Source: Erpobdella octoculata
Lineage: Eukaryota; Annelida; Clitellata; Hirudinida; Erpobdellidae
Direction of reading: 5' to 3'
DNA: 64,000 nucleotides
Assembly: GCA_963978895.1 (NCBI GenBank)
Contig: OZ022244.1
Span: 29,131,344-29,195,343, forward strand
Below the pieces are notes generated by a model that saw only the letters and a program-made list of their open reading frames with translations, ran no database searches and was not told the origin of the DNA. Both the position numbers and the translations under genes were made by a program. Of the stretch, positions 55,146 through 64,000 are shown piece after piece; within the stretch, counting starts at the first letter, position 1, and the number at the start of each line of letters is the position of its first letter.

Positions 55146-56040
55146 ATGCCCTCTGACTGCGCCGACTCAATTTATTATTGTAGACAGATTATTAGAGACT
55201 CTTCTAAATGAAGTTGAGATTTTCAATTTCATAAAAAAAACTATCTTCAAACTTGCAAAACCAATATGCATCCAAAAACTTTCAAATTCAGATTTCTGTG
55301 TTTTATAAAGTTCAGCGTATGTATAACTACTTCCGCCTAACCAAAAATCATTTTAATGATAATTAAGAAGTACGAAGTAATTAATGAAAAATGAACAATA
55401 AGATATACAATGCATCTAGCTTTCAGCTAAAAAGTTGAAGATATAAATAGACAACTTTTTTCCAATAATCAGTTTTCAAAAATCAGGCTCATCACACAAA
55501 ACGCTTCTTAACCATCACCCGTGTCATACGTTTTCCAGCTAAGTATACATTTCTATTAAAAAAATTTCCATTTAAATAGCTGTATAGATACTTAATGAGC
55601 TCATCGCGGTTGGATTTTGTCCAAATTGATTCAGAATAGCGTCAATTAATAGCAGGAAAAGGTTGATAAAGGTCGAGTTTGACCACGAAGCTCATTTTAT
55701 ACGGCTGTTTACGCCGGGAATAGCAAAATGTTGGAAAGCACGACTCGCACACGTCAACAAGTTGCAGTTTCTTTATTTCAACAGCTGACCTTTTTTAAGA
55801 GTAAAACGATGTTAAATGATAAATATTCTTAAGGAAAATTTGTTTTTTTTTCTCTCTGAATAATTAGAAAGAAACTAGTGGAGGGACAATCCTGAAAAGC
55901 TAGGCTCGTCGGGGCATTAGTCTGGGATGTCAGTGTTAATCCGAAGAAGCCGATGAATCACGCGCGAGAATGTACATCATCGTTTCAAATTAGCCGGAAA
56001 TTTATTGCAGGCGATTAAAAAAAAGCTTGACGAACCGAGG
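55146..56040. other. Intergenic, no feature seen
   Basis: AT-rich DNA between the neuropeptide gene and PEX12. No coding or RNA signal recognised. Confidence 0.45.
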
Positions 56041-56067
56041 CCGCTGGAAAATTATTTTACCGGGTCG

Positions 56068-56202
56068 TGGAATACACCTAGGGGGTGGTTGAATATACCT
56101 AAGAAGGTCGGGGAATACACCTAGGGGGTCGTTGAATACACCTAAGGGGTCGTTGAATACACCTAAGGGGTCGTTGAATACACCTAAGGGGGTCGTTGAA
56201 GG
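56068..56202. repeat. 22-bp minisatellite (ATACACCTAAGGGGTCGTTG)
   Basis: About six units of 22 bp (one of 23), increasingly regular to the right. It creates an apparent minus-strand frame with repeated LGVFNDP, which is repeat, not gene. Confidence 0.9.
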
Positions 56203-57053
56203 ATTTTCTTTTGTGATAGCAAACAAGCTCAACAAAAAAATTAATAAATTATCATTAGATAGTTACCTTTCTTTACTGTTGCAGAAAGATTTTTGAAAGC
56301 CGCATACCTAAACTTTACAGACTCAGCTATAATTATAATGAAAACAAACTGCCGACGTGATGAAAATAACGCCCTGACTTATTTACGGGTCGAAAACTGG
56401 CGACAAAAACTGTTAAATCCTTTTAGATATCGCAAATCAGCTGATCAAAATGCTTTCATGTTCTCTATTTCTCTTATCATCTTCAACTGCATAACTTTAA
56501 CAGAAAGCGAGGATATATATATACATTTGACCGATAAAGCTCACTATAGGTATACTCTGACTAACCAAAATAACGCTTGAAATTCTTGATGGGGCATGAT
56601 GTCAAAAATTGGATCAGATTGTAATTCAAGCCTTGCATTATTATCATAGCTAAAACGAATAGTTTTAAGTTTGAATAAAGCAGTTTATTTCGTCCAAAGA
56701 TAATGTGAACTCTCGAATTTCTACTGAGAATAATCCGCCGAGAGTTGTTGTCACTAGAGCATGCAGAATTTAAACAAATCATCTCCTGTCATCTTTCTTG
56801 ACTTTGATATATTCAAATTAATTCATTTCCACCACGACGACAAGAGCCACAACTGACCAGGCAAAGAAGAGACGCGCGTTTACTTTTAATAGCGCGCCAT
56901 TTTTTTTCTTAAAAGTGAAATCACTCAAAGAAAAACACATTTTATAATCTAACGTTATTTGTTTAGAAAAAAACCCAGTCGTTGAGACATTTTAACCTCC
57001 CACACTTCTTAATCGATTGAACCATGTACAACCCGTCCGAAGAAAGAGCAAAA

Positions 57054-57113
<60 letters not shown>

Positions 57114-57391
57114 TTACAAATTGACGAAAGGGAATCTTGCATTCGCGCCGAGCACCTCTTGCAGTTTGTTCAGCCTCTCATCTTCAAGTGCTTGCGTAAT
57201 AAAATTTGTCTGCCACAATAAGCAGACACTCGTCTTCGTAGCGAGCAGGCAGGCAAGAAACATTTCTCGGTTTTGCGAGGTTTTTGTTGGCCTGATTTTT
57301 CTCTTTTAAAGCCAAATTGATGCGCGTGTGTGTGATGAAAAGGTGGAATAAATAAAATCGCAAGAAAAAGTATTAATATCGTGAAATGTCA
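56203..57391. other. Intergenic with an (AT)n run
   Basis: No supported gene. A 95-codon open frame at 56293-56580 has no recognisable features. An AT run lies at 57058-57108. The PEX12 3' UTR should lie at the right. Confidence 0.45.
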
Positions 57392-60300
57392 TCAAATAGC
57401 GGGATAAAGCTTAACGAGATGTTTTGATTCACACGGGAATCCGGTCACCGGACAAGACGAGTTCTTCGTTACGTACTCGGATATGCAAGGATAACAGAAT
57501 GCAAACCTAAGGAAAATTAAAAATAAAATATTATTTTTCATAGCTAAAAATAATTTTAGTAAAAAATTATTGACCTAATATCAAATGCTAAGCATTTAAA
57601 ACTTCAGTCAGTGAATATAACAATGAAAATGAAATAATGTGCAATGAAATCCGCCAATTAATCCACGTTTAATAAAAAAAAATAGGATTAACCTTCAACT
57701 TTTATTAAGGGCAGAAAAAACTTGACTCAATTAGTTGCAAAACATCGAAAAATCTTCAACCAACCCCGATACGGATGTGACAGTGTCGTTTGTTCGCGGC
57801 TTCTTGCACAGGGGGCAGAGCAGCAGTGCAAGGGGGTCGATGTCATCAAGGTTAGATGAAAGAACGTCCTATAGGGGGGATGAAAACAAATATTATGCTG
57901 ACTGAGCTGATTGAACCAAACCAATAAAATTACCTACATACCAAAGAATCAATCAAAGTTATTTATAAAGAGCACTGGTGACAACAAATACAAGTTCATG
58001 CCCTGAAATCATTTATGCGATCAAACATTAAATAAAATGAATTCTTTCGAATTACTTTTGGATAATCTGGGTCGGGCAGGCTGTTGAACGAGTAATCGGG
58101 TCGATCGGCTTGGTACCACCAATCAAGAAACTGGACGAAGAACATGCCCAACGAGAAGCTGCTAGCAAGTAAACTTTCAAGAGAGGAAAGAGATTTGGCC
58201 AGGATCAGTTTCCTGTTCTGAGAGTTCCTGAACGAAGAAATGAAAAAACACAAAAGCAGATTATTTTCAACTCAAATATAATAGTAATAATAATAATAAT
58301 AACAACTCCTTTTTCTGATTACTTTATTATATTTAGTGTATTTACAAGAATATAATTTTTAAATGGTGGAAATGCAAATTCTATTCATTTAAATTCTATT
58401 AATAGCAGGACTTTGGAGATGAGCAGAGAGTGGTGAAACGATCAACCAGCAATGACAAATATGCAGTTTCAGCCAGGTTCGAGAAGGAATAATTATAATT
58501 TAGTCGAGTAACAAGGCGTGATTAAAAATGTTTAAAAGAAAACAGGTTTTAAAATTTACAAATCAACAATAACACGAGAAATTAAGCTCAATTGCAAATA
58601 TTAAAAAAAAAATCAATTGACTAAATAAATTAAAAATTTCATTCAAACCAGCCATTTTTCATCAATAGTTTCCACGGCGGCAGGAAGTCCGAACGAACGT
58701 CACCAGGCTCGAGGTGGCCGAGACGTGCACCGGACAGAAATAGCAACGGAGAGTGAAAGTGGGAAAACCCGAACGCATAAGACAAGTAGAAGAAGAAAAT
58801 GCTTGCTTCCCACGCAGTTTGTACGTACGGATAGATGCCTAAAGCTGCTCGCAGGAGGAGTGTGCTCTTTTGAAAAAAAGGTGAAGTTGTGAATGCTCGA
58901 TAATGAGAAGCACTGATTTTAAATACTTCACTTCAACCGAAACCAATATATATATAAAAAAAATTATCTTAAATAAAGCTGTATCTCAAAGTGCACAAAA
59001 TTTCACATTTTCGGCACAACATTAATCCAATCCCTCAGGTTCAAAACTATGATCCGAGCATCTGACCCTAAGACTAAAGATCAGGAGGTCAGAGGCCAAA
59101 ACCCTCAGCTGTTAAATATTGCTTTTCAAAACGGGATTAACACAGGAGGCTACCTCCTTTGAAATTTCCTAATGAATATTCTAATAAGATCAACCACACC
59201 TTGTTCTGCTTTGCTTTTAATTTATCCACTTCCTGCTGATGGAAACGATCGAGTTTCTTTTTCAGGTATTGAAAAATAACCTGCAATGATGGTAATGCAA
59301 CTCATTATAATAATTTATTAAGCAGTTCAATAAATCAATAACTCTATCTCACAATATTAATTACTTTGTTGAAAACTTTGTTTTTAGAAAATCAGCTACA
59401 ACTACCTCCCGTCCGATGTCATCTCTAGCATGTTAGTGTACTTATTAGTGAGGATGTCGCATGTTCAACTTTGGGTCAGGTGCCCGTGATGAACTCTTAA
59501 CTATAATCGGAAATTTGTCCGTCACGTTTAATGACAAGCAGAACAGCCATCATCTCAACAGATTCGTTCGGGTATTGGATGTAATAAACGATGGTCGATT
59601 GATTGCTCGTCTTGCATAATGCGATAGATATTTGCATATTCATTAATCAATAAAATTACCAGAAAAAATAAGGACTTGCAAACGACGCTTCTGGAAAGCT
59701 TTGAATGCACTTTATTGCTACTCTTCGAAGAATGCGTAGAAATCCTCTTGAGGGAGTAAAAATTTTCAGAGAAAGACGCACCTGGTTGAAAATTAAAATT
59801 TTTCATTAAATAAAATGGTAAGATTTTAGTGGTAATAAAATGATTTTATTAAAATATGAATTAAAATGATTTAAATAAAAATTACTTACAGATTAAAATA
59901 GAAACTATTTATAGATTAAAATGATTTAAATATAAAACACTTATAGATTGAATTGATTTGAATAAAAATTACTGATATATTAAAACGATTTAAATAAAAT
60001 TAACCATATTTCGTGAGAAAGTACGCCTCGAGCAGAACATGAACGAAACAACACGTCTCTTCTGAATACTGGTAATATTTTTGAAATACTTCGGGTTTTT
60101 TTTCTGCCAATACCTGTTAAAAATTAGACAATAATAAGAATATATAATATGTCAATTGTTTGCATGGAATATAAATAAAATTGATTTGCAGGCGCGGAAT
60201 AACTTCGATAATCCGGAAAACATATCTTTTCCATCTCTTTAGTCGTAGTGCTATTTTACCAGCTGACAGAGAGCAAAATTGGATTGGATAAGTTATGGCA

Positions 60301-60563
60301 GCCTGTTCTACAAGACGTCAGCAGGTTTGAACCAGCAATGCTCCACTTTCTACTTAGAGATAACTTCTGTTGTTGTCTTTCAGAAACTTCTTAAAAATAT
60401 GAAAAATCTTTTTTTTTAATAATAATTTTCTAACCTTAAAAATATGATGCAACGTCGGTTGAAGAATCGAAGACAAATTTTCTTGGGCCACGACCTGGAA
60501 TATTGACGGCAGATTTCCGAGGTCCGAGTTGTTTCGAAAGAAATTCGCCCAATGTCCAGCCAT
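57392..60563 (-). CDS. PEX12: Peroxin-12, peroxisomal RING-type E3 subunit
   Basis: A subunit of the PEX2-PEX10-PEX12 retro-translocation ubiquitin ligase in the peroxisome membrane, which recycles the import receptor PEX5. Eight exons in phase, 349 aa (human 359): 60435-60563, 60005-60113, 59660-59781, 59200-59280, 58649-58866, 58056-58227, 57765-57868, 57392-57506. Matches in order: PSIFQVVAQENLSSILQPTL, the ASFSENFYSLKRI motif, a hydrophobic stretch SLFFLVIFQYLKKKLD, HSPLLFLSGARLGHLEPGDV, FSLGMFFVQFLDWWYQADRP and the C-terminal RING CPLCKKPRTNDTV...FAFCYPCISEYV...CPVTGFP. The RING lacks some of the usual ligands, as in other PEX12 proteins. The small exons and clean phases make the model firm. 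Confidence 0.96.
59040..59125 (+). repeat. Possible SINE-like remnant in a PEX12 intron
   Basis: ATCCGAGCATCTGACCC and GGAGGTCAGAGGCC have the spacing of weak polymerase III boxes. Low confidence; no matching body elsewhere. Confidence 0.2.
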
Positions 60564-60930
60564 TTTTAAAGAATTCCCGAGACTAGCAATTCAACGCAAA
60601 ACATTTAAAGATTTTTCTCTTTCGTGAAAGTTGATCTGAAAAGAACAACATTTTATATAACAAAAAATCTTACAACGGTCAAACTTATAAAATATAATTT
60701 CTAAGATACTTAGTAATTAGCCTGTAATTTAGGTGTGACAATAATTTGGCAAACTACTATAGTTCCATCGGGTACAAAATATGATAGAAATTATGAGCTT
60801 ATTTGGTTGAACATTATCCGGTGTTTTCGTCTGGGTTTGGTCAGATTACTTATATAGCCTATACTATACAAAGATGTACTTTACTTGCAGATTCTAAAAA
60901 ATGTTAACTTCTTCAGATGTTTTCTAATAG
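60564..60930. other. Upstream region of PEX12
   Basis: AT-rich; must hold the minus-strand PEX12 promoter. No motif recognised. Confidence 0.4.
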
Positions 60931-60939
60931 ATTTCTCGT

Positions 60940-61058
60940 TGCACTGTCAATAACCAGTTTTGTTATTGATAACAAGTGCACTGTCAATAACGAGTTTTGT
61001 TATTGAAAGAGTGCACTGTCGATAACCAGTTTTGTAATTGATAACGATTGCACTGTTG
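60940..61058. repeat. ~35-bp hairpin-forming tandem repeat
   Basis: Three to four copies of GCACTGTCAATAACCAGTTT-TGTTATTGATAAC. Each unit contains the inverted repeat CAATAAC...GTTATTG with CAGTTTT in the loop. Confidence 0.85.
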
Positions 61059-63349
61059 GTAAAACCGCAGAATCTGCCCCAGAAATTGTAATGCTTGGGT
61101 TGTTTACAACTTCATATCTTTTATGCAAATAACAAAGACAATTAATAAATAACAATACTTTTATTATAATCCTTGCATTGATTAAATTAAAAGGGATAAT
61201 AATTTAAAATTATATCTAAAGTATGTTGAAAAAAGTCTTTATCTTTACTCGAACATAGCCATATAAATTCGTTCAAATATTATTGGACCTGATCATCAGT
61301 CCAAGTTTTCGTCATTATTTTTTTTTCATGAACTGCCATCGCGGTTGAGACTGTTGCAGGGCTACACGGCAAACCGAGTGATCCACAGCTACATGGGTCA
61401 CCAAGTGCTGCGACACCCACTTGTCAGTCTAAATCGTTGATCCTGGTGTTATGTTATCCCCTACAATCATTATTTAAAACCAATGATAATTCAAAAATTG
61501 ATGGTATCACCTGGTAGAACGTACTGCTGTATGATTCTAAGCGTTGGAGCATCTCTGTGCTCTATTCTCACAATGAACGCTTCATTTGTGTACTGCTCTA
61601 TGGCGCTCAACACCCATCTTTTTGCCCCTACCCTTGTTCACCTGTTACAAATTTTTTGCTAGACTCTGTAGAGCTAGAGCGGTACACAACCAATTTGCGC
61701 TACTGAGAGATCTTTGTGAAAGTTGAACCAGTTAGAAATATTGTGATCAGAGTTTATTTTCAATAGCCTCCCGCTCAAGTCATTCCAGTTTAATTATTAA
61801 AATTTAATAATAAATAGTTTAATTGTTGTCAGTTGTGGGACAGATTCTCAAGTTATACCTGAACAGTACCTATAGATTTATTGTTAAAAAATTTGTTTAG
61901 TATATCATAGTGTACTAAAAAAGTTCAAAGTAAAACCAGTAAGAATATAAAATTTACATTATAATTCTTGTTTACTTACTGCACACTTACGGTAGCCGCC
62001 ACAACATCGACAAAATGTAAACATGACAAAGAGTCAGCATCAATGAACTTTGCACCATCAAAAATATTTGACTTATCTTTTACGAGTTGTCAGGTCAAGA
62101 TTGTTTTACAAATTAATAAAATGATAAGCTTAACTATCGTAACTATTTCTATCTCCGCTAGGAACTTCTTCACGGACGGATCCAGAAATCCAGATCATGG
62201 GGAATGCATTCCCCACTAGGACCAGAGTATCAATTATTTTTTTTTAGGAAGAATAACCGGTTTTAGAAAATAGTCATAATTGAAAGTAAAATCGTTAAAA
62301 ATACCTCCGACGACCACCACCGGTCATCAGCTTTTTTTGGGATGGGGAAGTATCTTTGAATTTGTTTTTCGGAAAAATAGCTACGACTAACCCCTGCCCC
62401 GTTTTTATGGAGGAGAGTATGAACAATTTTGGAAGTGATTCGACGTAAGTACTTGCTTCCTCACTCCATGGCCTATTTTGTTATTATAATTCACCGGCGG
62501 ATGGATCCAGGAAATTTGAGTGGGGTCTGGCGAGTTTTTATGAAAACCGATTTATGGATTGTTATCACAAGCTGAAATATCTATTATAACACTTTTTGTT
62601 AGATTCAATTTGTATTACTATTGCATAAAAGATTAATAAATAAAATTACGTGTTCACGTTAATTAGAATTGATTTAAAAAATGGCCTTGCACACTTGTTT
62701 TTTTGATTTATACATAGTCTGCTAGTAGATTTATAGTTTTTATAGTTTTACGAAATTACAATTAAGTTAAGGACAATCTTTTTGAATGGTTTTGTGATGG
62801 TCAATCAAGAAATTAGCTGTTAAATGAAAATTACTTTATGAGAAAGTTCTTCTGCTAGCAAAAAAAGCAAAACAAAACGCCAAGGAAATTTCTGCAAGCA
62901 ATAATGGCTGATTTCAGAAATGCTACTTTTCCTCTTATTCGGTCGATTTTATGTGGCAAGATAGAAGTCACTTAAGAAAGGTTTTACTGTATTTATGTAA
63001 TAGCAGATTAACGTATATGTAATAATAATTTTAGATAAAAACGTATTTAAAATTTAAGAATGACCGCGTACAAATAACTTACGCATTATGTTATCAACAG
63101 CTGACCCTGCTGACTGGTAAGTCATGCCTGACCCTGCTGACTGGTAAGTCTTGCAAAATTGCTAACGGACATACAGACTACAGACATAGAAAATTATGTC
63201 TATTATTGACATTCAGATATAAAACTCAAACTGCATTCTTATTTATATCTTTGCTTTAATATTGTTGTAAAAAGTGTTCAGTGAAAATTGATTTATATGA
63301 TTATATATACAACGTATATGTATACAATAATATTGCTTTTCTATAAGCT
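61059..63349. other. Intergenic, with possible hAT ends
   Basis: No gene supported. Two similar words in the same orientation, ACGGACGGATCCAGAAAT near 62173 and GGCGGATGGATCCAGGAAAT near 62494, look like the ends of hAT-type elements (CACTGGCGGATCCAG type). A 24-bp direct duplication (CTGACCCTGCTGACTGGTAA) lies at 63101-63150. Confidence 0.4.
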
Positions 63350-64000
63350 ATGTTACAAAAAGTTCAAGAAATGAAAAATCACCCACACTATGAACCATCG
63401 CTAAAAATGTTTTGCATAGATTTTACTTTATTTAACTTCAAAAAAACTTTTCTCGAACCATCTTCTGAGAATAACTGTCTTCCTTTCAAAGTTAGAGATT
63501 GTGTGAAACTACCATCAAATATTTTTGAAGAGGTACTTTCAAGAAGTCAGTTAATAGGAATCAAATTACAGCTAGACTATATAATTCCGTTTTATTTAAA
63601 GTTTAACAAATATCATGAATTAATACTTAGAAATGAAATAACAAACACATTTTTCCAGCCCATACAAGCCATTTTGGACAAAAACAATCTTACTCGTTTT
63701 AGGTTTATAGATAGCATATATTATTCTGATAATAAAACACTTAATCGAACATTAAAATTTTATCATTATATTTATAAAAATCCATTTTTGTTTCAGAACT
63801 TGAGAAATTTAGAATTGAATTTTAATTGTGAATTTATTCAAATGTATCACAAAAATAACAAGAAAGAAGTGTGCACGTTGTCATGCCCTAAATTAGTTCA
63901 ACTTTCTCTGCGTTGTGGTTTGAGTAAATGCAACACCCAAGAGGATCAAATTGATGTTCTTAAAATTCAATTTCCTGTCGAAAATTTAAAAACATTACAG
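63350..64000 (+). CDS. Partial LRR/F-box-like protein, runs off the window
   Basis: An open frame of 217 codons from an ATG with an in-frame TAA just before it (63344-63346); no stop before the edge. I do not recognise the family for certain. LPSNIFEEVLSRSQL (~residues 54-68) has the look of an F-box-like start. Later pieces look like leucine-rich repeats: NLRNLELNFNCEFIQMY, CPKLVQLSLRCGLSKC and FPVENLKTLQ. Asn, Lys and aromatic residues are frequent, reflecting local AT-richness. A substrate receptor of a cullin-type ligase would be the default guess. The rest of the gene lies outside the window. Confidence 0.7.
   Translation, partial: MLQKVQEMKNHPHYEPSLKMFCIDFTLFNFKKTFLEPSSENNCLPFKVRDCVKLPSNIFEEVLSRSQLIGIKLQLDYIIPFYLKFNKYHELILRNEITNTFFQPIQAILDKNNLTRFRFIDSIYYSDNKTLNRTLKFYHYIYKNPFLFQNLRNLELNFNCEFIQMYHKNNKKEVCTLSCPKLVQLSLRCGLSKCNTQEDQIDVLKIQFPVENLKTLQ

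Noticed and set aside
56002..56235. 77-codon minus-strand frame with LGVFNDP repeats
   Set aside because: Created by the 22-bp tandem repeat; no conserved features.
56293..56580. 95-codon plus-strand frame
   Set aside because: No recognisable domain, no splice or poly(A) context; length is within chance for this composition.
62173..62515. hAT element bounded by two GGATCCAG words
   Set aside because: The two words are in direct, not inverted, orientation, so they cannot be the two ends of one element; they may be two truncated copies.

Overview
This is a eukaryotic nuclear window. Genes are split by short introns with GT-AG junctions, there are AATAAA signals, the DNA is AT-rich, and simple repeats and transposon remnants are dense. 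The gene set (neuropathy target esterase, hormone-sensitive lipase, PEX12, a neuropeptide precursor with dibasic and amidation sites, a C2H2 zinc-finger protein) points to an invertebrate animal. A lophotrochozoan such as an annelid or mollusc is my best guess, but nothing in the sequence fixes the phylum.

Layout from the left: an unrecognised two-exon gene with an N-myristoylation-type start (minus, 1456-2984); an intronless 13-finger C2H2 gene (plus, 4372-6258); a complete 34-exon neuropathy target esterase / PNPLA6-7 gene (minus, 8330-30312, 1436 aa in my model, every exon junction in phase); a transposon island (about 31.7-40.6 kb); a complete 10-exon hormone-sensitive lipase gene (minus, 41306-47698, 933 aa); a divergent three-exon protein kinase gene (plus, 49038-50799, 298 aa); a possible orphan membrane-segment exon (51575-51753); a two-exon neuropeptide precursor (plus, 53236-54474, 134 aa); a complete 8-exon PEX12 gene (minus, 57392-60563, 349 aa); and the start of an LRR/F-box-like reading frame that runs off the right edge (63350-64000).

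The introns of the esterase gene carry many minisatellites, two related tRNA-derived SINEs, two copies of a TTAA-flanked MITE and a 2.6 kb non-LTR retrotransposon whose reverse-transcriptase frame is still open. The 31.7-40.6 kb island is a pile of nested insertions. It holds four hAT-type elements with 8-bp target duplications (one perfect, one uninformative because it lies in a CT repeat), a pogo/Tigger-like transposase relic split by one of them, an RNase-H-bearing LINE, a CR1-like LINE, a gypsy-type pol end and several Helitrons with a characteristic terminal hairpin and CTAG end. A fifth hAT MITE lies in the neuropeptide intron, a Tc1/mariner MITE in the kinase intron and an intact short Helitron in a lipase intron.

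Two neighbouring genes act on lipids: the esterase (lysophospholipid/phosphatidylcholine turnover at the ER) and the lipase (mobilisation of stored acylglycerol and sterol ester). PEX12 adds peroxisome biogenesis. I see no operon-like or cluster logic linking them. The most interesting items are the single-copy W(X7)W-amide-like neuropeptide, the nested transposon history, the kinase with an HGD catalytic loop, a GC-AG intron, and a tandem duplication that copies a 5' splice site.
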